Positions 25,032 through 35,135 of a DNA stretch of 64,000 nucleotides are shown piece after piece; position 1 is the first letter of the stretch, and the number at the start of each line of letters is the position of its first letter. Position numbers and translations under genes: made by a program. Below the pieces are notes generated by a model. The model had not been told where the DNA came from. It made no database searches and saw only the letters and a program-made list of their open reading frames with translations. Source of the DNA: Bettongia penicillata ogilbyi (lineage: Eukaryota > Chordata > Mammalia > Diprotodontia > Potoroidae); assembly GCA_023548195.1 (NCBI GenBank), contig JAJHZJ010000269.1, positions 124,001-188,000 on the forward strand. Direction: 5' to 3'.

Positions 25032-25256
25032 GAATCCTTCCTCCCAGCGCCATCTTGTTCATGCCTTACCGGTCTCCCCTCAGTTTACCTGAGCCGTGAC
25101 CAGCGAATGCCGTCCAAGAGGCTGGAGGTTGGCAATTCCATTGTAAGGGAATCCTTCCTCCCAGCGCCATCTTGTTCATGCCCTACTGGTCTCCCCTCAG
25201 TTTACCTGAGCCGTGACCAGCGAATGCCGTCCAAGAGGCTGGAGGTTGGCAATTCC
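25032..25256 (-). repeat. Direct repeat of 108 bp (twin hairpin) between env and 3' LTR
   Basis: Two 108-bp units, 25032-25139 and 25149-25256, are separated by nine bases and differ at two positions. On the viral strand each holds a 35-nt hairpin (25069-25103 and 25186-25220): arms CTGGTC and GACCAG (GACCGG in the other copy), a 4x4 internal loop, arms CTCAG and CTGAG, and a GTAAA loop. The one difference inside the hairpins turns a T-A pair into a T-G wobble, so pairing is kept. Each unit also has a CAAGATGGCG (YY1-like) motif at 25048-25057 and 25165-25174. Betaretroviruses of the Mason-Pfizer type carry a constitutive transport element, a repeated stem-loop, at this place; the functional match is inferred. 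Confidence 0.85.
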
Positions 25257-25257
25257 C

Positions 25258-26777
25258 CTACAATTCCCCTTTGTTGTTTTGACTCAATCTTTCCCTCAGG
25301 ACGATGATGTTCTGCCTACCAGATGTTAGGGAGTCCTGGACACTACGCAAAGCAAGGTTGATATATAGTGGCACAAGCAGCAGTACTAACAATACTACTA
25401 CAAAACCTATCAGTAAAGGTGAAAAACAGGTCTTTACATGACCTCATGAACTTAAGCTATCAAAGAACTGAGGTATTTTTGAAGCCGTTTGTTCAGGGGC
25501 AAAATCAACATCTGCTTCCTCATCTAATTCTTCTGCCAATTCAATTAATCTCTGGATTTCCAGAGTGACATGATCTGGAATTAGCCCATTCAATTGAGCT
25601 CTAATTTCTTCCCTTTGGACTTGTGACCCATTATACAATTCCGTAGTCAAACAAAAGGCATTATATCTATAATCACATTGCAATTTGTGCTGTAACTGTA
25701 ACATAAACACTTCTCCACCAATGACTTCAACTACCTTTTGGAGTGTATGAATGGCTTCATAAAATTCATTGTCTATTTTGCTTGTTGCTTAAAGCCTGCA
25801 GATACATTTTTCATAAGGGAATGCAATTCAGAAGCTTGAACTATCATGTTGCATGTATTAGAGATAGATACAGCTAATGTAGTGGATGCTAAAATAGCTT
25901 CTACTAATAACATGATTCCTAACACAAAAAACATATCCACATACTTCAGTAGTTATAGGGATTAATTGCTTGTCCAAAATATGTAGAACTTATCACGGGG
26001 TGTTCCGTATCATCCTTTATCCTTAATTGCTGTCATGGCATATCAAGGTCTTGTTAGAATAAACACTCTCCCTACTGTCTTTGGTCTTATACATTCTTGT
26101 GCAGAACAATTCTGGCATGTAAAATTGAAAATTCCCATCATGTTCTGATATGCCTCTGATTTATATCTTTGGTCTCTATCCCATAGAAATAAATATATTT
26201 GTTCCCTAGACATACTTTGCCCATTAAAGTAACGTTGTTAGATTTCCTTGGTGATACTACAGCAGGCATTCCCCACACTGCTTGTCCTCCCATTACTAAG
26301 ATAACTTTATCTATTCCCTGAACAGGCCTCCCAACTTCAGGATATCCCTTGTAATTAATATACATTTGTCTAGGAAAATTTGGCACATATTTTTCATCAG
26401 GCAAGTATGCAAAATTGTGACATGAATACAACATTTCTGTGTGGTTTCCCATAATCAATTCTGTCTCCTGTCAAGTGCGTGTGTGACAATTCTTAAATGG
26501 TAAAAACCCTATATACAGATGCCAAAGGGTTACATTTCTCATCTTTTGTAAGTTACAAAATGGTCTATATTGCATCCCACGAGCAAGTCCCACAAAGTCC
26601 TTGTTTGACCAAACTACTATTGTCCCATGTATCCTCCATGTGAATAGATTGTAAGCAGGCCCTTAACCACGGTGGATTTGTGATGAATGCCCATATCTGT
26701 TGTTCCTTTAGTGTTGGGTTGAAGGACGCAGTGTTGTTGAGTGTCATGATAAGTACGAGAAGAATGAGAGGAGTCAT
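25258..26777 (-). pseudogene. env: Betaretrovirus-like env, broken
   Basis: The likely start ATG at 26777 overlaps the end of pol and opens a hydrophobic signal-like N-terminus (MTPLILLVLIM). Surface-subunit pieces lie at 26777-26565 and 26458-26138. About 25960-25800 encodes a hydrophobic, alanine-rich segment then a heptad-like stretch, as expected for a fusion peptide and coiled coil. 25710-25444 holds the rest of the transmembrane ectodomain, with cysteines and a glutamate-rich helix. A TGA near 25441-25443 stops that frame just before a membrane-spanning segment rich in V and L (about 25330-25425), which continues in the same frame to a TAG at 25258-25260. There are also frameshifts between about 25790 and 25710 and between the surface pieces. 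Total length, about 1.5 kb, is short for the family. Confidence 0.82.
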
Positions 26778-27458
26778 CGTGACCTAGTTGAGTAAATTTC
26801 TCCAGAAGTTTTTTCATTCGCCGCTGATAGCGCCTCCTTGCTCCCTGTGACCACTCCATCTTGACGGTTGTCCTCTATCACTCTTATCCTTTCCACTGGA
26901 ACCCAAACTTCTTTATTATCATTATCATCTGTTAAAATACAAACATACCCTTTTCCCCACGTTAACACTGTATGAGGACCAAACCAGTTTTTATTCTCAT
27001 CGTGCCACATTACTTTACTGGCTGCTTTCAGGGCACTTGTTATTGCTGATTCATTCTTTGCAGACTCCTTATTAGGAAATGTTAAGAATTTCATAGCAGC
27101 CGATAAGCCATCATTATCGAATTTTAAATAATGCAGAGTATGAACAGCCAAACAGCCAATTGTAATTTTTCATCAATTTAGAGTATAAACAGCCAATTGC
27201 AAATTTATCATCAACTCCTGGTCCAACTCCCCCTTTTTGTTTAAGCAAGTAGGTGTCCAGGGAGCGATTTGCTCGTTCCACTATAGCTTGACCAGTGGGA
27301 TTATGGGGGATTCCAGTGACACGTAAAATGGAAAATTCCACCATGAATTGTTCAATGGCTTTACTGATATAAGCTGGACCATTGTCTGTTCCGTTCTGCT
27401 GCAGAGTTTCAAAAGCTTTTTCTCTGTTGAGGTGTCTCTTTAATATGCATTTTTCCAA
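26774..27458 (-). pseudogene. pol: Integrase end of pol, broken
   Basis: 27458-27114 encodes the second half of the catalytic core: TDNGPAY holds the second catalytic Asp and IVERANRSL the catalytic Glu. It then runs into KQKGGVGP. The downstream frame, 27151-26774, carries the C-terminal DNA-binding domain (WFGPHTVLTWGKGY, then WVPVERIRVIED). The two frames are separated by a local duplication of about 37 bp (27152-27225), which causes the frame break. The zinc-binding domain, first catalytic Asp and all upstream pol are absent. The 3' end overlaps the env start, as usual in betaretroviruses. Confidence 0.88.
27227..27242 (-). other. Second copy of the polypurine tract inside integrase
   Basis: AAACAAAAAGGGGGAG on the viral strand is identical over 16 bases to the 3' PPT region at 24745-24760. 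It encodes the KQKGG codons of integrase. Lentiviruses and spumaviruses have a central PPT in or near integrase; here a central PPT is only a candidate, since the codons also suit a conserved peptide. Confidence 0.7.
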
Positions 27459-28145
27459 TTTGCCTTAGTGCCAAATGATATAACAAATCCTGATCTGCTT
27501 TAGGCATCCAATTAGGAGTGACATGTTTCACTTAAATTATGACCAGAATAACTATGTTTTGGTTATTTCTCCTTATACAAAAACTTTTCTTTTAGGTGAG
27601 GCATGAGATAAGGAAAATGCTAATCAGCCTGCCTCTGATCTCCTCTTATCTTTCTCTCTACTTTCACAATCTGGCCAGGATTAGAAAGTAAAGAAAGAGA
27701 GAGAGAGAGTTTTACCAAAAACCTTCCATTAATTTCCAAAACTTTTATGCTTTCCCTAAATTTCATATCCATGTTGTCTTTCTAATGGGCTTTGATTAAA
27801 GCCCCTTTAAAACTGCACTTATATATTCCTTGCATTTTTTATCCAAAACTGCATTTTTGCAGTCATATAAACTAAATAATATGAATAGTTCCTCTCTTTC
27901 TCTCTCCCATGCTTCTCCCCGATGCTGCAGCCATCAGAGAGAAGGGAAGAGGGGGAGGAAAAGAGATAACATTCCAAGGTCCAGCTACCATGGAGCTGAC
28001 TGTAATAACTCACAAACAGACGCACACAGAACATGTAAAGACAGAACACATATACAGACAATAAAAGAATCCAAAAACTGAGAAAAAATTGTCAGAAATC
28101 CTCTGTACACATTATAACTCTGGCTTACTTTCTATCACTGTGTAA
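27459..28145 (-). other. Proviral internal segment of unclear origin
   Basis: This lies between the gag fragment and the integrase fragment, where about 3.5 kb of gag-pro-pol should be. It has a short CT/GA-rich tract near 27690-27710 and a CT-rich patch near 27893-27960, with no long frame. About 27540-27460 may read into integrase-adjacent sequence. The rest could be decayed virus or captured host DNA; I cannot tell which. Confidence 0.4.
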
Positions 28146-28850
28146 TTAAGCCGTGTATAAGATTCCCTGTCTAGACTTTCTCCTGTACAAGATTCCTTTT
28201 TTAGACTTACTTTTGCAACTTTTTACTGCACCATAGATATGTGTCGAGTGCCAGGGCTGGAAGAACATCCAGGCCACTGAATTCGTCACTGCACCACAGA
28301 TCCTGGGCAAATTTTTTGCTGTGCCACAAATCCAGGCCTTGGGGCAAATTTTTTGCTGCGCCACAAATCCAGGCCCTGGGCCAACTCTGGATGTATTTCC
28401 TGGTTGAATTTCTGACTGCGCCAACTCCCTCTTTCCTCTCTGTCCTATCTGGTCGTGATTGTCTCCTGAGCTCCCTGACTGCCAACGCTCCAAAGATAAA
28501 AAAGAGAGAGCGGTAGGTGGGGGTCTCGACTCCTCGTCAGACATCTCCATTAGGGAGTCTCCCATTTGTATCACACAAGCGGCAGCCAAGCAAGTTGGAT
28601 GTGGGGAGCCCACAAGGGCTGCTTTTTCCACCCCATACGTGACAAAATTAGCCTCAACGAGCAACCCAGGGGTGGCATCCACATAAGAGGCCATCTGTTG
28701 GCTCACTATCTCCCAACTCTGTTCAACAAAGCTACGGCATGTCTTAATATGAGGACACATTCCTTCCTTTTTACATAATTTATACAGGTGACATGCCAGC
28801 ACTTCTTTATCCTCGGGCCGGATCAGCGGAACGCTACTTCCCTGACCCAT
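28146..28850 (-). pseudogene. gag: gag 5' fragment (matrix N-terminus)
   Basis: Open for 234 codons from ATG at 28850, about 75 nt after the primer-binding site. It starts MGQGSS, a myristoylation-type signal, followed by a charged, cysteine-containing helix region (LYKLCKKEGMCPHIK), as in betaretroviral matrix. After about residue 130 the reading enters a 37-bp tandem repeat (28270-28375) and loses resemblance to Gag. Capsid and nucleocapsid (no CCHC knuckles) are absent. Gag would normally assemble particles at the membrane; this piece cannot. Confidence 0.75.
28270..28375 (-). repeat. 37-bp tandem repeat in the gag remnant
   Basis: 'ggcaaattttttgctg' followed by '(c/t)gccacaaatccaggcc' occurs at 28306-28338 and 28343-28375, period 37, with a more diverged third unit at about 28270-28302. 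Since 37 is not a multiple of three, each unit reads in a different frame. Confidence 0.85.
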
Positions 28851-28924
28851 AATTATCCCTTTCCGGCTTCCCGCTGCTCAACAGCGAGGTTGTGTAGTCC
28901 TTCCAAGCGGTACTCAAATTTGCG

Positions 28925-28942
28925 GCCCCACGTTGGGCGCCA
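28925..28942 (-). other. Primer-binding site, tRNA-Lys(1,2) type
   Basis: TGGCGCCCAACGTGGGGC on the viral strand, two bases after the 5' LTR. This is the 18-nt complement of the 3' end of tRNA-Lys1,2, used by Mason-Pfizer-type betaretroviruses. Confidence 0.93.
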
Positions 28943-28944
28943 GC

Positions 28945-29449
28945 TGCACGGGGCTAATCCCCGGCCTTCACTTGGCTACTAAACCAGGTGGCCTCGCCCA
29001 ATATTCCAGGCGGTAATCTCTCTGGGGTCTTCGCCCAATATTCCAGGCGGTAATCTCTCTGGGGTCTTCGCCCAATATTCCAGGCGGCACTCTAACACAG
29101 GGCCCACTTCCTTACCCCAGACTTCGCTTGGGCAACCTTTCCTCCAGGTCTTCGGACGTCTCCGGTCCCTGCCGTGCGACCGTATGGCCTAGCTTGCGCG
29201 ACAGGGCTATCCCCTCCTCCACGGAGGGAACAAATGACTACACACTCGCCTCGAGGATGTCTGTGCTCTTCACTTTATTGATGGCGTCCTTCTACATCTC
29301 TTTCTTGGTTACATCTCTCTCCAATCCCTCCCGGACAGCTCCTTATATCCCCAGCCAGAGCCCCGCCCATGTTCCTACCTGAGGGCAGAGCCAGCTCCCT
29401 GAGGGTGGAGCCAGCTCCTGAAGGCTGGTCCAGAGCTTGGCCCCTAACA
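28945..29449 (-). repeat. 5' LTR of the provirus
   Basis: 505 bp, with three single-base differences from the 3' LTR. TATA-like box at 29341-29349, AATAAA at 29274-29279, and 37-bp tandem repeats starting at 28995, 29032 and 29069 in U5. It is flanked on the host side by gtaat at 29450-29454. Confidence 0.93.
29341..29349 (-). promoter_or_regulatory. TATA-like box of the 5' LTR promoter
   Basis: ATATAAGG on the viral strand, about 100 nt from the LTR start. It is the expected promoter of the genomic RNA; the start would fall near 29316 (inferred). Confidence 0.65.
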
Positions 29450-29699
29450 GTAATATATCTTGCTTTATCACATGATTTGGTTATAATGAACAACATAGAA
29501 GATATAAGCACGATAAGGAAGACAAAAACATGAGTGGCTGAATACGTTGAAGGAGAAGAACATCTGGAAAAACATCAATGAGAGAAGCAGAAGCAATTTT
29601 TTTTTTTATAGACGCTGAAATCCAAACTCTATAATAGGTCACTACTAAAAATATGACTTGCATTTTTATTTTTCTTTTTGCTTTCTTACATTAAGCAAA

Positions 29700-30455
29700 A
29701 TAAGTGTACTTATTTTTAAAGTACTCTTCAAAATCTGTCTTCAGACACCAACAGTTCTTTCTCTGGGAATAACATTTTTTCATCCTAAATCCTTGAGAGC
29801 TGTGTTAGATCATCGCATTCCTCGGAATGACTAAGTCATTCACAGCTGATCATCATATAATATTTTGTATTGTTATTTTTCACACACTACATTTTAATTT
29901 TCATAGGCTCATGTAAATATTTTCAGGGTTTTTTTTTTTGAGAGCGTCCTGCTCATCATTTCTTATAACACAATAGTATTTCATCCCAATCACATACAAT
30001 TTTTTCAGCCATTTCCCAATTGATGGGCATTCCCTCAATTTCCAATTCATTGCAACCAGAAAAGAGCTGCTGTGAGTATTTTTGTAGAGATCCTTTCCCT
30101 CCATTTAATCTCTTTAGGGATACAAACCTTGTAGGGGCATTGCTAGGTCAGAGAATGCAAAATTTTATAGCCCTGTAGTCATAGTTCCAAATTGCACTAC
30201 AGAAGATTTGAGTCAGTTGACAACTTCAACAACTGTGCATTAATGTCCCACTTTTTCCATATCCTCTACAAAATTAGGCATTTTCCTTCTCTGTCCTATT
30301 AGCCAATCCAATAGGTATGAAACAGTACCTCAGAATTGTTTTAATTTGCACTTTTTCTAATCAATAGTGAGTTAGAGATTTTTATTTTTTAATATCGCTA
30401 TAGCTGTTATTGTGCACATTGTTTTCCTGGGTTCTCGCTTCCCTCAGAATCAGTT
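29700..30455 (-). mobile_element. L1 3' end fragment
   Basis: Antisense L1: 3' UTR landmarks near 29740-29870 ('agttctttctctggg', 'gaatgactaagtcattcaca'), then the ORF2 C-terminus at 30104-29901 (KNTHSSSFLVAMNWK, CPSIGKWLKKL, YYCVIRNDEQDA). The ORF2 frame is broken. Confidence 0.7.
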
Positions 30456-32435
30456 AATTTAAGTTTTTCTGGATTTTTTAAAATCTGCCTGCTCATCATT
30501 TCTTATAGAAAAGTAGTATACGCAGCTATCCCCCACACTGATAGCCATCCTCTCAATTTCCAATTCTTTGCCATCATAAAGAATTGCTATAAATATTTTT
30601 GTGCAGTGGGTTCTTTTCCAATTTTCATGGTCCCTTTGGGATACAGCCCTAGAAGTGGCACTGCTAGGTCAAAGGCTATGCAGTTTTATAGCCCTTTGGG
30701 CATAGTACCAAGCTGCTCTCTTCAATGGTTGGATCAATTCATAACTCCTCCCACAGTGGGTTAGAGTTCTAATTATCCCACATCTTCTCAAACATTTATC
30801 ATTTTCCTTTTCTGTAATATTAGCCAGTCTTCTGCGTTGGTTTAATTGTCATTTCACTAACCAACAGTGATTTAAAGCATTTTTATATGACTATATATAG
30901 TTTTAATTTCTTCATCTGAAAAGTGCCTGTTCATATCTTTTGTCCACATATTTGATAATATCTTGAAAGGAGATATCAAGGTTCTTTTTCATCATGACTA
31001 TTCAGGAAGCCCAATAATTTTTAAATTATCTCTCCTAGATTTCTTCTCTAGATCAGTTGTTTTTCCAGTGAGGTATTTTACATTGTCTTCTATTTTTTTT
31101 TCACATTTTGTTTTACTGATTCTTGATTTCTTATAAAGTCATTTGCTTCAATTTGTTCAATTCTCATTTTTAAGAAATATTTTTTTCAGTGAGCTTTCTG
31201 ACCTCTTTTTCCATTTGACCAATTCTACTTTTTAAGGTTTGCTTTTGCTCATTGGCTTTTTGGACCTTTTTCATCATTTGGCCCAGTTTTTTTTTTTCCC
31301 CAAAGAAGATATTTTCTTCAATTTTTCTATGTCTTTTACCAAACTGTTGATTTATTTTTCATTATTTTTTGTATCACTCCATTTTATCCTCCCATTTTTC
31401 CTCTACCTCTTCTAACTCATTTTCAAAATCCATTTTCACCTCTTCCCTGGTCTGAAACTCATTCCTGTTCTCCTTGGAGGAGCTTTTGATGTAGGAGCTT
31501 TCACTTCTTTATTTTCTTATGAGCGTGTGTTTTGATCTTCCTTTTCACCAAATTAACTTTCTATGGTCAGAATTATTTTCTGTTGTTTGCTCATTTCCCT
31601 AGCCTATTACTTAACTTTTATCTCTTTGTTAAAGTGGGACTCTGCTTCAAGGGTTGAGGGCTCATTATCTGAAGCTTCAGGGTTTTTTCCAGGCATTTTC
31701 AGAGATACTTCTAGGGACCTGTATATTTTCAGTTCTTCCAAGGTGGTATGAACTAAGAAGATATGGTTATTAATTTGATGGCCTGTAGTCTGATGTGTGA
31801 GCAATCACAAGCACTTTTTTCTTCCCTAGAACTCTGGAATGGGTCTCCCATCCACTGTGGCCACAAATTCTGCCATGCTAGTACTCCTCCTTGGCCTAGG
31901 ACTGCCATCCAATTTGGCAACCTGTATCTGAGTATAGGTAAAATAACATAGTCCCTGCCCCAGTACTTGAAAAGTGAGACCTATAACCTTCTTCTGACTA
32001 GTTGTTTTCCTCTCTTTCTCTCTGTGGGCTGAGAACTCCAGAAACACCTGCTGCTACTGCTGATTCACTGGCTCCCAAATCCTGCTCCTGATCTTCTGGG
32101 GCCTGATTTGTGCTAACACAACCTGTACTGCACTTTGCTTTACTCTCACCCAGATATAGCAGACCTTTCCTTAAGTTGCCCCTGATTCAGCAACTGCAGG
32201 CCTGTTCCTGGTTTCCTGGAGCCTGGTTGACATTGAAGCTGCCTGTGCTGTATTGTGATCCTCTCTCACCCTAGGGCAACAGATCTTTCATGCCAACCTT
32301 CTAAGTTTTTTCTATCTTTTCATTGGTTCTACCACTCTAGAATCTGTTTATAGTCATTATTTAAAGTTATTTGGCAGGGTTTGGAGGATAACTCAGGGAA
32401 ATCCCAGACTTTACTCTTCCATTTTGGCTGTCTCC
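30456..32435 (-). mobile_element. Internally deleted L1: 5' UTR, ORF1, ORF2 end
   Basis: 30480-30960 is a second antisense copy of the ORF2 C-terminal region ('gctcatcatttcttatagaa'). At about 30970 it joins antisense ORF1 (RRM start and coiled coil, about 31000-31500) and then a leader ending near 32435 with 'cttccattttggctgtctcc', the L1 5' signature in antisense. All of ORF2 except its end is missing. Frames are heavily broken. It may be two fragments abutting; the junction is near 30960-30990. Confidence 0.65.
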
Positions 32436-33485
32436 AATTCAATTGGTTTTACACTGAATGTACATAATGAAACCACTGTACATCAAATAAGAATTGAGAA
32501 TAATTTTACTTTGATATAAGAATTTGTAACAATGCTTAATTATCTAGGAATGCTTTAAATTATATCACTCTGTAGTTAAAAGGGGGTAAATAAGAAATCA
32601 AACACTTTTCCAAGTCATGTTTTGTCTAAATTATATAAATATTTATTTATATAAATCATTTTACATCTCTGAACTAGCCTGTGGCCATATGCCTAGGAAT
32701 AGATAACATGAATACAATTCTTTAGAGTCTCCTCTGCCCACTCTTATCTAAGTGAGATTTTTATTTATTCCAGGAAGGTAGCAGGAGACTGAAATCATGA
32801 GGCTGGCTACTTTGCTCTCCTATTTGGGAGAAATACAATCCTATTGTCATATTTATCTGCTCCCCAACCCCAATATTGTTAGCCTAAGAGAATTTTGCTT
32901 TTAGGTTCCACCTGAGCCCTTATATCTTTCCTTTAACAGGGAAGGACTGCCCCAAACTCCATATGCAAGACTTGACTCCCTTTCCAACAAATGCAAGTTA
33001 CCCAAAGACTACTAAAATGAGTAGCAAATAAGCCCATTTTCCTAATTCAATAGCAAATATAAATCAAAGAATTCACATGGATGAGAATACATCGGTTGAT
33101 AAGCAATGATGTCATCTCCCACTGGGAGCAAAATGCTTTAGCTCAACTTAAATAAAGAGTCCCAGATATCATATCATTAAAAGAGGGTTTCTCTTTGAGA
33201 GAGGAAGGACTGTCTCTGAGAATAGGGACATAATTGAGGTGTTCATTCCTTTATATATTGGCATTTTCCTGCATCTTTCTTTACTCTTTAGGGACATCTC
33301 TCTGAAAAAAAAAAAATTGTAATATGTTTTTTCTTTTGAAACTATAAATCTGAAGACTAATATCTCTGTTCCAAACTCTTATCAAATCTACCACTCAATC
33401 AGTCATAGAACAAACATTAAATAATCCTTTTCAACCAATGTGAATCTTGTGCAAATGAAATTTGAGCAACAGACTTCCAATAGAT
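32436..33485. other. Unassigned sequence
   Basis: No coding, RNA-gene or clear repeat signature seen. Confidence 0.45.
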
Positions 33486-33489
33486 ATAT

Positions 33490-33700
33490 ACGTGTGTGTG
33501 TGTGTGTGTGGGTGTGTGTATAATATGTATATATGTAAACACCCACATACACACATACATAAATGCATACATATATATACACACATGCAAGCACACTTGT
33601 ATATGATATAAATCAACATACCCCCTCTATAGACAAATGAACATATATATGTTCATGCATACACACATACTTACATCTATATGACACAGACATAATAATG
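33490..33700. repeat. TG microsatellite followed by TA/CA-rich tract
   Basis: (TG)n at about 33492-33519, then degenerate 'atatgtatatatg', 'cacatacacac' and 'tgttcatgcatacacacata' sequence. Confidence 0.9.
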
Positions 33701-33704
33701 GTCA

Positions 33705-33830
33705 GAGAGCTATCTTGGAGCCTGGATACCCTGAATTGAAATTTTCACCACTAACATACACTGGCTATGTGATATAGACAAATTATTTAATCCTTAGGTG
33801 CCAACCTGCTTTGATAGATTGCATTTTCCC
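33705..33830 (+). repeat. MIR-type SINE fragment
   Basis: 'ggagcctggataccctgaat' followed later by 'ctggctatgtgatatagaca' and 'aattatttaatccttaggtg' follows the MIR order (tRNA-related head, CORE, 'acttaacctct'). Diverged. Confidence 0.55.
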
Positions 33831-34209
33831 ATATGGCAGATTATTATGCTAATGAAATATGATCCTAACCCATTCATAGATTAAATAGAGTTCAATATAG
33901 ATAGAGACAGACATATTATAAAATATGTGATTTCCTAGATGTTATGAACTTTTGCTAAAGAACTTCCTCTATTGCAGAATTGCACCTTTACTGCAATTTA
34001 TAGTTTTCCTGGGTCACTTCATGGTGAAGTCACACAGCCAAAAGGTTTCAGAGGCAAGATTTTATCCCAAGTTTTCCCACCTCCATGGATTTCTTTCAGT
34101 CTACTATGTCAAGTTTTCCTTCAATAGATGGATGTATAATCTCACAAAATCTCAGAAACCAAATATCAAACCTACCACACAACTATGTTCTTAGAGTCAG
34201 AATAACTGT

Positions 34210-34410
34210 GACTGAATCCAGGGTATTTATCTGTGCTAGACAAATAACCTCTCTCTGACAAAGATCAGTTAAAATTTATTGAGTCTCAGTTTCCCTGTCC
34301 GTTAAATTGGGGTGGAAATCAATACTCACTACCTCATAGGGTTGTTATGAGAAAAATCCTTTAAAGGTGCAATTGTTTTTATTATAAATGAGAGCTTTTA
34401 TTATTATCGC
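34210..34410 (+). repeat. MIR SINE
   Basis: 'gagtctcagtttccctgtcc' then 'tactcactacctcataggg' and 'ttgttatgagaaaaatcc', the CORE and 3' part of MIR in forward orientation. Confidence 0.75.
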
Positions 34411-35004
34411 TCGACATTTTAAGAGGACATCATAGATAATCTATCTCAATATATTCAGGATCACCAAGACTCAAATATTTCTTGTCAGGATCACATATTT
34501 GAAATGCAAATACATGCATATATTTACACACCTACACAACTTACAATTCTCCTCCTTTCCCTTCATTTTACGATATTGAAACATCATGATACTGTTTAAC
34601 TTAGTATTTATTGATTGAATATATGAGAAATGTTAGGAAAATGTGTAACTATCTTCCTTATCACTTTTTAAAGTTAGATTTATTCATGGTTGTGTCTACA
34701 TGTATGATGGTACACTGGATCTGAGAACAAATAATTGTATTAAATAGTAGTCTGCATAATTTGTCCTTTTGGTGGTACAGTCAATAAGAAAGATAATGTA
34801 GAATCTTTCTCAAATGTGATGGCCTATTAAAGACCTTGATTAATTATCTTCAGAGAAATTAAAGGTTAATTTATTCTTGGAAATATTCTACTCTCACATA
34901 TAAAAAAAATTAGGCCCAATTTATACTGGCAAGGGTGTACACTTTTTTGTTTCATTATGAAGTCAATCAATATGGATGTGAATCATTAGTGTAAATAGAG
35001 GAAA

Positions 35005-35135
35005 TAATTGCGACTGAGGAATCCTTGTGTTTAAGTCATTCCGCTGACATATACTAACTGTGTGACTATGGGCAAGGTGTTTAATTCTTCAGTTACAAAC
35101 CTCTAAACTTCAGTATAGAGGGAGTTTCCCCTCTG
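35005..35135 (+). repeat. MIR-type SINE fragment
   Basis: 'actaactgtgtgactatggg' followed by 'caaggtgtttaattcttcag' matches the MIR core in forward orientation. Confidence 0.6.

Larger units (their letters stand above)
24239..29449 (-). mobile_element. Endogenous betaretrovirus-like provirus, internally deleted
   Basis: A 5.2-kb provirus on the minus strand. Two 505-bp LTRs (24239-24743 and 28945-29449) differ at three positions. They begin TG and end CA on the viral strand, with a perfect 5-bp duplication gtaat at 24234-24238 and 29450-29454. In viral order it holds the 5' LTR, a primer-binding site complementary to tRNA-Lys (type 1,2), a gag 5' fragment, an unassigned segment, the last part of integrase, env, a duplicated hairpin region, a polypurine tract and the 3' LTR. 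Most of gag, protease, reverse transcriptase and RNase H are absent, so it cannot be autonomous. The integrase and Env character and the Lys primer point to the betaretrovirus/class II group. Confidence 0.93.

Noticed and set aside
25014..25307. 97-codon plus-strand ORF with two identical peptide repeats
   Set aside because: The peptide repeat only reflects the 108-bp DNA duplication, read antisense to the provirus.
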